Positions 17,039-26,554 of a DNA stretch of 64,000 nt are shown piece after piece. Positions within the stretch are counted from its first letter, which is position 1; each line of letters begins with the position of its first letter. The translations under genes and the position numbers were made by a program. The stretch is taken from contig CACGWW010000001.1 in the NCBI GenBank assembly GCA_902576905.1, forward strand, positions 1 to 64,000. The letters are read 5' to 3'. The notes beneath the pieces were generated by a model, which worked only from the letters and a program-made list of their open reading frames with translations, was not told the origin of the DNA and did no database searches. The DNA comes from an uncultured Alphaproteobacteria bacterium. GTDB lineage: Bacteria; Pseudomonadota; Alphaproteobacteria; Rhodobacterales; Rhodobacteraceae.

Positions 17039-17905
17039 ATGAACGCTAAAATAGAAAATAATTTTAAGCAAACGGCAGCCACACTGGCCGAAGCGCTACC
17101 ATACATCCAGAGATATGAGGACTCGACAATAGTTATTAAGCTTGGTGGTCATGCCATGACGAGCAAACCCTCAATGGAAAATTTTGCGCGAGATATTGTT
17201 TTGATAAAGCAATGTGGCGTCAACCCAGTGATAGTTCATGGCGGTGGCCCTATGATTAATAAGGTATTATCGGATTTAAAAATTGAAAGTGAATTTGCTG
17301 AGGGAAAGAGGATAACAGATGGTAAAACTATGGAGGTTGTTGAAATGGTGCTCTCTGGCAATGTTAACAAATCTATAGTTAATGCAATCAATAGCCAAGG
17401 TGGGAAAGGTGTCGGACTATCCGGAAAAGATGCGAATATGATTGAATGTGAGAAAGATAATCCCAAACTTGGATTTGTTGGGAAGATAAAAAAAGTTGAT
17501 ACTGATATAGTCCAGAATTTTATAAAGAGTGACTTTATCCCCGTTATTGCCCCCATCGGTTTTGGAATAAAGGGTGAAACATTTAATATTAATGGTGATA
17601 CAGCAGCGGGTGCTATAGCCTCAAGCCTCTTAGCTGATCGTCTCTTACTCCTAACGGATGTGGTCGGTGTAAAAGATAGCGACGATCAGTTAATTAATCA
17701 ATTGACTATAGAAGAGGCAAAAAATTTAATAGACAGAGGAATTATTAACGCGGGAATGATCCCCAAGGTTAATACGTCGATAAAAGCTATTGAAGAGGGT
17801 GTTAGGGCATCCGTTATAATCGATGGGAGAGTTGATCATGCCTGTCTTCTTGAGCTCTTTACTAGCCACGGTGTAGGCACTCTGTTTAAAAAAACTTTTG
17901 ACTAG
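17039..17905 (+). CDS. argB: Acetylglutamate kinase
   Basis: Second enzyme of arginine synthesis, phosphorylating N-acetylglutamate. It has 288 residues with the amino-acid-kinase fold. Visible motifs are VIKLGGHAM near 33-41, the glycine-rich VIVHGGGPMI, and FNINGDTAAGAIA for nucleotide and substrate contacts. The C-terminal KVNTSIKAIEEGV with HACLLELFT is typical of the arginine-inhibited hexameric type, though inhibition is not proven by sequence. It is separated from argD/argF by 40 kb. The Fe-S protein gene follows nine bases after the stop. Confidence 0.96.
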   Translation: MNAKIENNFKQTAATLAEALPYIQRYEDSTIVIKLGGHAMTSKPSMENFARDIVLIKQCGVNPVIVHGGGPMINKVLSDLKIESEFAEGKRITDGKTMEVVEMVLSGNVNKSIVNAINSQGGKGVGLSGKDANMIECEKDNPKLGFVGKIKKVDTDIVQNFIKSDFIPVIAPIGFGIKGETFNINGDTAAGAIASSLLADRLLLLTDVVGVKDSDDQLINQLTIEEAKNLIDRGIINAGMIPKVNTSIKAIEEGVRASVIIDGRVDHACLLELFTSHGVGTLFKKTFD

Positions 17906-17914
17906 TCTTTAGGA

Positions 17915-18562
17915 ATGTCAGATACCCTGCGGACAATTCAAAAAATGCTAGATAAGAAAAACCTTGATATCGTCGGCTATTTTAACCCAGATGGGTCTGA
18001 TAATGTTTGCTCTAAAGTGAGAACCATTTTGCTGGTAGGACCGAAAGAGCCTCTTTTTTGGGACATATTTAAAAAAAGTAGCGAATATAGAGATAATAAA
18101 GAAAACCCACTTGATAGATGGTCCAAAAAAACCATAGAAAAAATTGCAATAAAATTAAGTGCGAGGTCATTTTTTCCTTTTGAGGCACCCTTTCGGCCAT
18201 TTATTGATTGGGCTAAAAAATGTTCAACAATGGGATCATCTCCTGTTCGCCTTTTAGTACATGAAGAGAAGGGCTTATTTATTTCTTTTCGAGGAGCACT
18301 CGGTATAAATGAATATATTGAGTCACCAGATAACTCGAAAGATATCTGCACCCCATGTGAGAAACCATGCCTCACTGCTTGTCCAGTAAGTGCACTTAAC
18401 CAAGACGGCTATGATGTTATTCGATGTAAGGAATATGTGAACACACCTAGTGGTCGAGAATGTAGAAACGGCTGCCTTGTCAGAAGATCCTGCCCCTCTG
18501 GTCAGAATTTAAGACTGAAGGAACAATCAAATTTTCATATGCGTGCTTTTCTGAGCGATTAG
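17915..18562 (+). CDS. Fe-S protein resembling the C-terminal half of QueG-type ferredoxins
   Basis: A 215-residue cytosolic protein of unknown function. C145-x2-C148-x3-C152-x3-C156-P forms a ferredoxin-like cluster site. Cys171, Cys183, Cys187 and Cys193 may bind a second cluster or the fourth ligand set. The middle part has the RLLVHEEKGLFISFRGALG strand seen in epoxyqueuosine-reductase-like proteins, but the corrinoid domain of QueG is absent. It is nine bases after argB and probably co-transcribed. A role in electron transfer is inference. Confidence 0.75.
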   Translation: MSDTLRTIQKMLDKKNLDIVGYFNPDGSDNVCSKVRTILLVGPKEPLFWDIFKKSSEYRDNKENPLDRWSKKTIEKIAIKLSARSFFPFEAPFRPFIDWAKKCSTMGSSPVRLLVHEEKGLFISFRGALGINEYIESPDNSKDICTPCEKPCLTACPVSALNQDGYDVIRCKEYVNTPSGRECRNGCLVRRSCPSGQNLRLKEQSNFHMRAFLSD

Positions 18563-18563
18563 G

Positions 18564-19328
18564 TCAATGACCTAATATCTGACTCAAAAACAGCTTTGTT
18601 CGATCAGACTTTGGGTTCTTGAAGAACTCTTCGGGTTCGTTTTGCTCAACAATCTGACCATCGTCCATGAATATAACTCTATCAGCAACCTGTCTAGCAA
18701 AGCCCATCTCATGAGTAACACAAATCATTGTCATACCTTCTTCGGCTAGCTGAATCATAGTATCCAGCACCTCTTTAATCATTTCTGGGTCCAATGCGGA
18801 AGTCACTTCATCAAATAACATTATTCTTGGTTTCATGCATAGAGATCTTGCAATTGCTACTCTTTGTTGTTGCCCACCAGAAAGTTGACCTGGGTATTTA
18901 TGAGCCTGTTCAGGAATTTTTACTTTTTCAAGCATTTCCATCGCGATCTCTGTAGCTTCTTTTTCCGGCGTTTCTCTAACCCACATAGGAGCTAGAGTAC
19001 AATTTTCTAAAGTTGTCAAATGAGGGAACAAATTAAAGTGCTGAAAGACCATACCGACTTCAGATCTGATCTTATCAATATTCTTTAGGTCAGTGGTTAG
19101 CTCTGTACCGTCAACAATTATGCTTCCCTTTTGATGCTCTTCAAGTCTATTAATGCACCTTATCAGTGTTGATTTACCAGATCCAGATGGTCCGCAGACA
19201 ACAATTCTCTCACCTCTTCTCACTTCCAGATTAATATCCCTAAGTACGTGGAAGTTACCAAACCACTTGTTCATATCAGATATGTGGATAGCTACTTCAT
19301 CTGTTATGTTTATCTTAGTTTTTTCCAT
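18564..19328 (-). CDS. aapP: General L-amino acid ABC transporter, ATP-binding protein
   Basis: The ATPase of the Aap polar amino-acid importer, 254 residues. Walker [11 protein letters not shown]-loop region [13 protein letters not shown], signature [15 protein letters not shown], Walker [15 protein letters not shown] and the switch His (CVTHEMGFA) are intact. It is last gene of the aapJQMP operon, 32 bases after aapM, and its stop lies two bases from the convergent Fe-S protein gene. PAAT-family ATPases form homodimers with the AapQ/AapM permeases. Confidence 0.95.
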   Translation of the reverse strand: MEKTKINITDEVAIHISDMNKWFGNFHVLRDINLEVRRGERIVVCGPSGSGKSTLIRCINRLEEHQKGSIIVDGTELTTDLKNIDKIRSEVGMVFQHFNLFPHLTTLENCTLAPMWVRETPEKEATEIAMEMLEKVKIPEQAHKYPGQLSGGQQQRVAIARSLCMKPRIMLFDEVTSALDPEMIKEVLDTMIQLAEEGMTMICVTHEMGFARQVADRVIFMDDGQIVEQNEPEEFFKNPKSDRTKLFLSQILGH

Positions 19329-19360
19329 ATCAATCTTACTCCTAACCTAAATAGACAGGT

Positions 19361-20644
19361 CTATTTATCCGTTTTTAATTTTCTTTCTAAATATTGTGAG
19401 TACTGGGACATACCCCAACAAAAAATAAAGAACATCAATCCAATAGCGACGTAGAGTTCCCAATAAATACCATTCCACTTTTGATCCGCTCTTATTGTCG
19501 ATGCAAGCCCGACTGGATCTCTTAAACTTATTATGGATACAAGAGTTGTATCTTTAAACAAGCCAATAAAGGTATTCACAATACCTGGAATAGATATTTT
19601 TAATGCCTGCGGCATAATTATAAGCCGTTGTGATTGCCAGTAAGTGAGCCCTAAAGACGCTGACGCTTCATGTTGACCTAATGGTAGTCCTGCTAGCCCG
19701 CCTCGAATTACCTCGGCCATATAAGCTGCAGAAAATAATGTAACCATAATCACTACTCTCAACACAATATCAAAGTTGGTTCCTGGAGGTAAAAAGTAGT
19801 TTAGTAGAACGGACGCTACAAATAACAACGTTATTAGGGGTACGCCCCGTATAAACTCTATAAACCCTACACAAATCATCTTAATTACTGGTAAATTTGA
19901 TTGTCTACCCAATGCTAATAAAATCCCAATAGGGAAAGACGCAACAATTCCTGTTACTCCCACAATCAAAGACAAAGTAAATCCACCCATCTTTAATGAC
20001 TCAACGAAAGGAAGACTAATAGGCAAAATAACGTTAAGAAGACCTACCAATGGGCTGGAGATAAAGAGAAAAAATACGGCAGTAAATAAGAAAGCAAGGA
20101 TAGCTGCTATCATGTAGTTTTTTAGATACCGTCTTATTAAAGTCAGAAAAAACAGAGCTCCTAAAGTTAACCCAATATATACTATACTAATTGACCAAAA
20201 CGAGCCCCCCCACAGTAGCCATACAGCTAATCCTGGATAAATTATTGAAAACCAAAAAAAACGAAAAAACTTTGGAAATAATATTGGAACGATGGCAAGC
20301 AACAAAAAGATAAAAGTTAAGGTAGGCCTCCAATACTCCTCAGCTGGATACAGTCCGAAAAGCAATTGTTTCCATCTAGCCGTAAGTACTGAAAAGCACG
20401 CTACATCTGGGTCTAAGTCTAGACATTCTCTTAGAGATTTAGTATTCCAGTGTCCTCCATAAGCCCAAGGTATGAAATCCCATAACATTATAACTATAAA
20501 GTATACCGACAACACTGTTAGTATCGAGTTAAGCCATGATGAAAATAAATTTTGTCTTAACCATCCAATAAGCCCAACCTCTGTTATTGGAGGCGCTGAT
20601 GGCGGAATTTCTTTTTTTCTTACAAAAGCTATCTTAGTCATCAT
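19361..20644 (-). CDS. aapM: General L-amino acid ABC transporter, permease AapM
   Basis: Inner-membrane permease of 427 residues. It carries the extra N-terminal helices characteristic of AapM/BztC before the PAAT permease domain. The EAA loop is visible as GQHEASASLGLTYWQSQRLIIMPQ, which contacts AapP. The start at 20644 overlaps the aapQ stop by four bases, indicating coupled translation. It pairs with AapQ to form a heterodimeric channel for acidic and other L-amino acids. Confidence 0.94.
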   Translation of the reverse strand: MMTKIAFVRKKEIPPSAPPITEVGLIGWLRQNLFSSWLNSILTVLSVYFIVIMLWDFIPWAYGGHWNTKSLRECLDLDPDVACFSVLTARWKQLLFGLYPAEEYWRPTLTFIFLLLAIVPILFPKFFRFFWFSIIYPGLAVWLLWGGSFWSISIVYIGLTLGALFFLTLIRRYLKNYMIAAILAFLFTAVFFLFISSPLVGLLNVILPISLPFVESLKMGGFTLSLIVGVTGIVASFPIGILLALGRQSNLPVIKMICVGFIEFIRGVPLITLLFVASVLLNYFLPPGTNFDIVLRVVIMVTLFSAAYMAEVIRGGLAGLPLGQHEASASLGLTYWQSQRLIIMPQALKISIPGIVNTFIGLFKDTTLVSIISLRDPVGLASTIRADQKWNGIYWELYVAIGLMFFIFCWGMSQYSQYLERKLKTDK

Positions 20645-21858
20645 CGTACCACTATTTGAAAAGACCGATTAAAGTAATTGATAAACGAAGAGATCAACAA
20701 TGATACTGCAAGATAAAAACCCATGAGCAATAGCATTGACTCCAACTCTCTTCCAGTCTGATTAAGAGTAATTCCTCCTAGAGTTCCTCTAACGTCCATG
20801 TATCCTACGGCGATGGCAAGAGATGAATTTTTCGTTAAATTTAGATAATTTGATATAAGAGGAGGAACAATAATCCTCAAAGCCTGTGGAAGGATTATAA
20901 GGCTCATTATTTTGTTGGGTCTCAAACCCAGAGATGCTGCTGCCTCGGATTGACCTTTGGAAACTGCCATGATGCCTGCCCTTACTATCTCAGCTATAAA
21001 GGCAGAGGTATAAAAGGCTAATGCAAGGGTCAATGCAAGAAATGAGTTTCGAAGGTGTATTCCGTCTTTAAAATTAAATCCCTTGAGATAAGGATACTCT
21101 AGTGACACTGGCTGGCCCATTGCAAAAAAAAGTATTAATGTTGGCAATATAATTACTGCTACACTAATCCAAAATGTAGGTAAGCTTTTTCCAGTATCTA
21201 TTTTCTGTTTATTTGCGTATCGAATAAAGTAGATAGAGGCAACTATCGAAAGACCAAAGCACAGCAGTAACCAATAGGCTCCTTCCGCCAAAACTGGCGC
21301 TGGGAAATACGTTCCTCGATTTGTTATAGCTATACTTTCGAAAAATAACATCGTAGCTTCAGGCTCAGCACCTTTGAAAGCCCTTGGTGCAGGGGTGAAT
21401 TCGGTTAGCAACGCAAAAACCATCACAATCCAAAGGAGTACTGGGACATTTCTGAAACCTTCTATGTAGGCAGACATAAGCTTTGCCACAATCCAATTTT
21501 TTGAGAGGCGTAGAATACCCACAAAAAGCCCGAGAACTGTAGCAATTATGCACCCTACAAATGCAACCAGTAGAGTATTAAGAATGCCAACTAAAGCTGC
21601 CATTCCGTGTGTACTATCGCTAGTGTAAGGTATTAGTCGTTGGTTAATATCATATCCGGCTCTTAGCCATAGAAAATTAAAGCTCACATCTTTATCAAGC
21701 AAGGCTAAGTTTTTAATAGTATTATCGACTAGCCAGAAAAATACAGCCATAAATATTATAAACGTGATTACTTGTAGCGACATTCCTCTATAACGTGTGT
21801 CGCTTAGCAACATACTAAATTTAAAGCTTTCTGATGGTGGAAGAGTTGGTGAGCTCAT
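20641..21858 (-). CDS. aapQ: General L-amino acid ABC transporter, permease AapQ
   Basis: Partner permease of 405 residues, long like AapQ/BztB, with about eight helices. The EAA loop is GQSEAAASLGLRPNKIMSLIILPQ. The N-terminal insert contains LRAGYDINQRLIPY, typical of this subfamily. It follows aapJ after a 163-base gap that holds a strong hairpin (21976-22006), likely limiting read-through from the abundant binding protein. It overlaps aapM by four bases. Confidence 0.94.
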   Translation of the reverse strand: MSSPTLPPSESFKFSMLLSDTRYRGMSLQVITFIIFMAVFFWLVDNTIKNLALLDKDVSFNFLWLRAGYDINQRLIPYTSDSTHGMAALVGILNTLLVAFVGCIIATVLGLFVGILRLSKNWIVAKLMSAYIEGFRNVPVLLWIVMVFALLTEFTPAPRAFKGAEPEATMLFFESIAITNRGTYFPAPVLAEGAYWLLLCFGLSIVASIYFIRYANKQKIDTGKSLPTFWISVAVIILPTLILFFAMGQPVSLEYPYLKGFNFKDGIHLRNSFLALTLALAFYTSAFIAEIVRAGIMAVSKGQSEAAASLGLRPNKIMSLIILPQALRIIVPPLISNYLNLTKNSSLAIAVGYMDVRGTLGGITLNQTGRELESMLLLMGFYLAVSLLISSFINYFNRSFQIVVR

Positions 21859-21975
21859 ATTAGTTCCATAATTTACATCTGACTATAGTGTATAAAATTT
21901 TATCTACAGAGGTAATATAAATTAATAAAACCTGCAACATGTAGGTTTAGTAAGAATTCAGTTATTTTTGTAAAC

Positions 21976-22006
21976 GAAAAAGGGGCGTTCAAAACGCCCC
22001 CTTTTC
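21976..22006 (-). terminator. Hairpin between aapJ and aapQ, attenuator or partial terminator
   Basis: About 15 bases after the aapJ stop the transcript can form a stem of roughly a dozen pairs built on GGGGGCGTT / AACGCCCC, with a three-to-four base loop, followed by TTTTT. This is a good intrinsic-terminator shape. Because aapQ, aapM and aapP follow on the same strand without an obvious new promoter, it most likely acts as a partial terminator or 3'-end stabiliser giving more AapJ than permease. Confidence 0.75.
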
Positions 22007-22021
22007 AAATAGGTTTTCAAA

Positions 22022-23035
22022 TCATCTAAATGGAGGTGAATAAAGAATACCACCCTTAGTCCAAGACGCATTTACACCTCTTTCGATGTTAATACCGCTT
22101 GTAGCACCTAGATTATTTTCAAAGATTTCGCCGTAGTTTCCACCCGCTTTAATCGCGTTGTACATAGCGTTCTTAGGAAGTCCTACCATAGCTAGAATAT
22201 CATCATCACCAGTTCCAAGAAGTCTATGGATCTCGGCATCTTTAGTATCTTTCCAACTATCGATATTACCCTTTGTTATTCCTTTTTCTTCAGCAATAAC
22301 TAACGCATTTAGTACCCAACGTCCTATGTCAGCCCAATTATCATCACCGTGTCTCACAAGAGGTCCAAGTGGCTCTTTTGAAATGATTTCCGGCAGAACG
22401 AGGTGGTCATCAGGGTTTTCAAGGTTTACTCTTGTACCGTGTAATGCGGAGGCATCAGTTGTGTATGTATCACACGCTCCAGCAAGATACTGCTGTTGAG
22501 ATTCAGCATTGTCAGCAGTTGGCACAGGCTCGTAGCTCATACCATTTTCCTTGAAATAGTCAGCAAGGTTAAGTTCTGTTGTTGTACCAACTTGAATACA
22601 TACGGTCGCACCGTCTAATTCTGTTGTAGACTTAACACCTAGTTCTTTCTTAACCATGAAGCCTTGACCATCATAATAGTTTACACCTAAAAATGTCTGC
22701 TTCAGGTCAGTATCTCTGCTATATGTCCATGTTGTGTTTCTAGCAAGTATGTCAACTTCTCCTGCTGCCAATGCTGTAAATCTTACTGCAGAGGTCAAAC
22801 CGACAAATTTCACTGCCATTGGATCACCAAAAATCGCAGCTGCTAGAGCCCGACAATAGTCCACGTCAAACCCAACATCTTTACCGCTATCATCGACAGT
22901 AGCAAAACCAGGTGCACCCGTGGATACACCACATAATAAATTTCCGCGTGCCTTCACATCATCTAATGTTCCAGCAAAAGTACCACCAGCAGCCAAAGCC
23001 AACGCTGTGAGCACTCCCAAAAATAGTTTCTTCAT
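22022..23035 (-). CDS. aapJ: General L-amino acid ABC transporter, substrate-binding protein
   Basis: Periplasmic binding protein of 337 residues, first gene of the aap operon. A Sec signal peptide is clear (MKKLFLGVLTALALAAGGTFA, cleavage near residue 21). The mature protein has the PBP fold with LCGVSTGAPGFA, DVDYCRALAAAIFGD, the RFTALAAGEVDIL motif and a long C-terminal domain as in AapJ/BztA. GAAGGAAAAG lies just before the ATG. A 14-base palindrome sits 26 bases upstream of the start. Confidence 0.96.
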   Translation of the reverse strand: MKKLFLGVLTALALAAGGTFAGTLDDVKARGNLLCGVSTGAPGFATVDDSGKDVGFDVDYCRALAAAIFGDPMAVKFVGLTSAVRFTALAAGEVDILARNTTWTYSRDTDLKQTFLGVNYYDGQGFMVKKELGVKSTTELDGATVCIQVGTTTELNLADYFKENGMSYEPVPTADNAESQQQYLAGACDTYTTDASALHGTRVNLENPDDHLVLPEIISKEPLGPLVRHGDDNWADIGRWVLNALVIAEEKGITKGNIDSWKDTKDAEIHRLLGTGDDDILAMVGLPKNAMYNAIKAGGNYGEIFENNLGATSGINIERGVNASWTKGGILYSPPFR

Positions 23036-23273
23036 ATCTTTTCCTTCTTTAACCTAATTTAAGTTTCGAAACTTTCGTATGTAAATAAAAACACTCATAC
23101 ACACTTTAAAGATCGTAAGTTTAAACATTCTCACGTTTTTTTCCACTTTTAATTATTCATATAGAAAAAATTCATTAAAATCAGTTAATTAAAGGGCATT
23201 TCATCTTTTTTTTTTAGACAATTCTTCTCAAACACTGATTCTTCGATCAACCATGATTCTTGCAGCACCCCAA
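23036..23273. other. Intergenic region between ATP12 and aapJ genes
   Basis: A 238-base AT-rich gap, the longest in the window. It should carry the aapJ promoter and 5' leader (minus strand). I see the aapJ ribosome site and the palindrome at 23061-23074, plus two GATTC sites (23237 and 23255), but no convincing -35/-10 pair and no open frame of note. Confidence 0.6.
23061..23074. promoter_or_regulatory. 14-base perfect palindrome upstream of aapJ, candidate operator
   Basis: AAGTTTCGAAACTT is a perfect dyad with no spacer, located 26-39 bases before the aapJ ATG. Its position in the 5' untranslated region or core promoter suits a dimeric regulator controlling amino-acid uptake. No known regulator's site is recognised, and a chance palindrome in AT-rich DNA is possible. 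Confidence 0.35.
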
Positions 23274-23975
23274 CTAGATCATTTGAAGTATTTTTGTCAG
23301 ATCTTTGAAATGATCAAAATCTACTTTTTTTTTCTGCTTTTCTTCTTCAACTTCACCCCAGACTTCAATTCTAAAGTTATCTTCAACATTAGCAACATCC
23401 CAGGCTAGTTCTGGACTTACTACGTTTTTATAAAGCGCTATACAAGTAAAAAAAGATCCGAGGCTTTTAGTCAGCTCATGTATTGCAGTTAAATGAAAAT
23501 TATCAAGCTCTTCTAAGTATTTTTTAATTATGTTGGCGTTTAAGGGTGGCTGCTCTATGAAAAGAAGTCCTGTTCCTATATTCAATTTTATTGAGAAAAA
23601 TTTTTCAGCCCATTCTATCAAGGGGCTATAGAGATTTTCTTGCTTCAAATGTAGTTTTGTTGGTTCACTTGCGATATAACAAATCGGATCACAGTTACCA
23701 TATTCCACCAAACGGCCAAAAACAGCTTCCCTTTCTTTTTTTGTAATATCCGTCGCTGAAAAGCAAAATTTAGTGAAGAAACTGTTTTTTATAGTACTAA
23801 GTTTTTCATCTGCACTCCACTCCCTTGCAACCTCGTTAGCTAATTGTTCAGACAGCGTTAATTTATGGCCTTTATCTGACTTGAGGCATACCTCATCTAA
23901 GTAAATGAGGAACAAGTTTTTACTCTGCTCCTCTTTTCTGACGCTTTTCCAGTATTTATCTTTACTAATTATCAT
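23274..23975 (-). CDS. ATP12 family F1-ATPase assembly chaperone
   Basis: A 233-residue member of the ATP12 family, which in mitochondria and alphaproteobacteria chaperones the F1 alpha subunit. Recognisable features are the LSEQLANEVAREW helix, the YGNCDPICYIASEP motif (family Y..tDlLCYRA..P), PLIEWAEKFFSIKL, and the C-terminal NFRIEVWGEVEE (usual WQ.E.WGeD.EA). The usual WQ is replaced by FR, a modest divergence. It lies between the RluA-family gene and aapJ, all on the minus strand. Confidence 0.87.
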   Translation of the reverse strand: MIISKDKYWKSVRKEEQSKNLFLIYLDEVCLKSDKGHKLTLSEQLANEVAREWSADEKLSTIKNSFFTKFCFSATDITKKEREAVFGRLVEYGNCDPICYIASEPTKLHLKQENLYSPLIEWAEKFFSIKLNIGTGLLFIEQPPLNANIIKKYLEELDNFHLTAIHELTKSLGSFFTCIALYKNVVSPELAWDVANVEDNFRIEVWGEVEEEKQKKKVDFDHFKDLTKILQMI

Positions 23976-24006
23976 AGGTATTTAGTTCTAAACCTTTAAT
24001 TGCATA

Positions 24007-24990
24007 TCAAATTTTCCAACCAAAATGTTTCCAAACTAGACCCATATGCCTAGGCAATGGTGCCTCAATTTTTGTTATCTTTTTTGATATTGGATGCACG
24101 AAATTAACGCACCTTGCATGCAGAAAGAGCTTTTTAAAGCTATATGGAAGGTCTTGAGAATTCTTATCTTCACTACTTTTATATTTTCTATCTCCTACGA
24201 TGGGATTTCCTAACTCAGCACAATGAATTCTCAACTGATGGGTTCGACCAGTAGCAGGCTTTAATTCTAGCCACGCATATTTTGACCCTATTTTTTCTAT
24301 AACTTTATAGAAAGTGAGGGATTTTTTTTTATTAGCATTATATTGACTACTTTTTTTTTGCTCTATAAGTCCCAGATTAATACTGGGCTTCCAAATATCT
24401 AAGTCTCCGATATAGCTTTCCAATATACCTTTTTCTCTTTTTGGTACCCCTTCAACAAGTGCCCAATATACCTTCTCAACCTGTTTAGCCCTGAATAGAG
24501 TAGCAAAAGCGCTTGCCGTCTTAACGTCTCTAGCTAGCAATAAAATACCAGAGGTTTCCTTATCAAGCCTATGAATTAATCTTGGGGGATCCTTTGCACC
24601 AAATTGTAGTGTAGATCTATATGCATCCACATGACGCGTTCCCTGACTACTGCCTCCTTGTGAGGCTAAACCCTCTGGTTTGTTTATAGCAATAAGATGC
24701 TCATCCTTTAAAATTATTGCCTCAAGTAATAGCTTAGCCAACTTAGAATCAATTTTTGGGGTTGATCCATAATCAGTGACACTTAATAAAGTATTAGGTA
24801 TCGTAATTACGTCGCCCATTACGAGTCTGTAGGACGCCTTTGCCTTAATGCCGTTAACTTTAATCAAGCCTTTTCTACAGAGCGTGTTCACCGAGTTGAA
24901 GCTTAGCCGCCTATCATTTCTTTTAATCCAGGTGCTTAGCCTAGAGTTGGCTTCATCTTCTTCAATAATTATGTCCCGGCTATCAGCCAT
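24007..24990 (-). CDS. RluA-family 23S rRNA pseudouridine synthase
   Basis: About 327 residues, converting uridine to pseudouridine in rRNA. An N-terminal S4-like RNA-binding domain (about 15-70, NTLCRKGLIKVNG) precedes the catalytic domain. The catalytic motif is IHRLDKETSGILLLARD with the nucleophilic Asp near residue 143, and the C-terminal motif is TGRTHQLRIH. The layout (S4 plus RluA domain) fits RluC or RluD; RluC is preferred, but target sites cannot be read from sequence. The ATG at 24990 is preferred over TTG at 24996. It sits 15 bases after rplQ. Confidence 0.9.
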   Translation of the reverse strand: MADSRDIIIEEDEANSRLSTWIKRNDRRLSFNSVNTLCRKGLIKVNGIKAKASYRLVMGDVITIPNTLLSVTDYGSTPKIDSKLAKLLLEAIILKDEHLIAINKPEGLASQGGSSQGTRHVDAYRSTLQFGAKDPPRLIHRLDKETSGILLLARDVKTASAFATLFRAKQVEKVYWALVEGVPKREKGILESYIGDLDIWKPSINLGLIEQKKSSQYNANKKKSLTFYKVIEKIGSKYAWLELKPATGRTHQLRIHCAELGNPIVGDRKYKSSEDKNSQDLPYSFKKLFLHARCVNFVHPISKKITKIEAPLPRHMGLVWKHFGWKI

Positions 24991-25004
24991 CAACAAGCAA
25001 TTAA

Positions 25005-25439
25005 TTACTCTCTATTGTCGGTAGCGTCTGCACCTTCCTGCTCTGCTACACGTTTTCGGTCACCTGCACCTTTGGCGTTTTCGTCTCTATCAACAAGTTC
25101 AATTATAGCCATATCTGCCATGTCCCCATATCTTTGACCGGCTTTTAGAACTCTTACACAACCTCCATGTCGATCTTTATAACGTGACGCTAGAACATCA
25201 AACAATTTTCTCACAGCATCTTGCTGTTTAATCCTTGAAATTAAAATTCTTCTAGAATGCAAATTACCTTTCTTCGCGAGGGTTATTAACTTTTCTACAA
25301 TCGGCTTCAGTTCTTTTGCTTTAGGGAGGGTTGTTTTGATTTGTTCGTGCTCAATTAAGCTACAAGCCATATTAGCAAACATAGCTGATCTGTGTTCATG
25401 TGTTCTATTTAATTTCCTGTAACCATGCGAATGTCTCAT
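25005..25439 (-). CDS. rplQ: Ribosomal protein bL17
   Basis: A 144-residue large-subunit protein near the exit tunnel. The N-terminal [17 protein letters not shown] is unmistakable. The C-terminal tail beyond about residue 120 is charged and variable, as usual in alphaproteobacteria. It is last ribosomal gene of the alpha operon, 22 bases after rpoA. Confidence 0.98.
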   Translation of the reverse strand: MRHSHGYRKLNRTHEHRSAMFANMACSLIEHEQIKTTLPKAKELKPIVEKLITLAKKGNLHSRRILISRIKQQDAVRKLFDVLASRYKDRHGGCVRVLKAGQRYGDMADMAIIELVDRDENAKGAGDRKRVAEQEGADATDNRE

Positions 25440-25461
25440 AGTGCATCCCTCATATAGTTAT

Positions 25462-26478
25462 TTAATATTGATCTTCATGTTTTTTTGCCAGTTCTTCAAT
25501 GTTTTCAGGTGGCCACTCAGAAACATCCATTCCTAAATGCAGCCCCATTGAAGTAAGAACTTCCTTTATTTCATTAAGAGACTTTCTGCCGAAGTTAGGA
25601 GTTCTTAACATTTCCGATTCCGTTTTTAAAATTAAGTCACCAATGTAGACAATATTATCGTTCTTTAAGCAATTTGCAGATCGTACTGATAGCTCAAGTT
25701 CTTCAACTTTTTTCAATAAAAGTGGATTAAAAGCTAGCTCATCTTCATCACTAGTAATCTCTTCAGCTTGGGGCTCCTCAAAATTAACGAAAACAGTAAG
25801 CTGATCTTGTAATATTCTAGCAGCAAAAGCTATTGCATCCTCCGGACTCACTGATCCGTCGGTCTCTATGGATAGCGAGAGTTTGTCATAGTCAAGAACT
25901 TGTCCTTCGCGCGTAGAGTCCACCTTGTATGACACTTTTTTCACGGGAGAAAACATAGCGTCTACAGATATCAAACCTATAGCCATATCTTCATCTCTAT
26001 GTTTATCACCTGGCACGTATCCTTTACCTGTATTAACCGTAAGTTCCATATCAAGTGATCCGCCATCATCTAGCTGACATATCATAGCACCCTTGTTCAG
26101 AATGCTTATTCCATTTGTCTCAACAATATCCCCGGCGGTAACAGCCTTAGGGCCTTGTTCTTTTAATGTTAATTTCTTTGGACCCTCTACTTCCATACCT
26201 ACTGCGATAGCCTTTAGATTTAAAACTATATCCGTAACATCCTCTCTTACGCCTGGTATTGAAGAAAATTCGTGTAAAACACTATTTATCTTTACTGAAG
26301 TGATTGAAGCTCCTTGAAGAGAGGAAAGAAGCGTTCTTCTAAGAGCATTTCCTAAGGTAAGCCCAAACCCTCTTTCGAGTGGCTCAACAACAATAGTTGC
26401 AGAATTTGGATTTTGTTCATCGTTTAATAAATTTAAACCCGAAGGTTTTATAAGTTCATGCCAGTTTTTGTGGATCAT
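25462..26478 (-). CDS. rpoA: RNA polymerase alpha subunit
   Basis: Assembly platform of RNA polymerase, 338 residues. The N-terminal dimerisation domain shows [26 protein letters not shown] flexible linker near 235-250 follows, then the C-terminal domain with [16 protein letters not shown] and [19 protein letters not shown], which binds UP elements and activators. Standard length. It lies between rpsK and rplQ. Confidence 0.98.
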   Translation of the reverse strand: MIHKNWHELIKPSGLNLLNDEQNPNSATIVVEPLERGFGLTLGNALRRTLLSSLQGASITSVKINSVLHEFSSIPGVREDVTDIVLNLKAIAVGMEVEGPKKLTLKEQGPKAVTAGDIVETNGISILNKGAMICQLDDGGSLDMELTVNTGKGYVPGDKHRDEDMAIGLISVDAMFSPVKKVSYKVDSTREGQVLDYDKLSLSIETDGSVSPEDAIAFAARILQDQLTVFVNFEEPQAEEITSDEDELAFNPLLLKKVEELELSVRSANCLKNDNIVYIGDLILKTESEMLRTPNFGRKSLNEIKEVLTSMGLHLGMDVSEWPPENIEELAKKHEDQY

Positions 26479-26554
26479 CTAGTCCTCCATTCTTACATTA
26501 GCTCGATCCGTAACAGCTAAGCGTTCCCGAGGTTGAAATATTTACGATGCGTCT

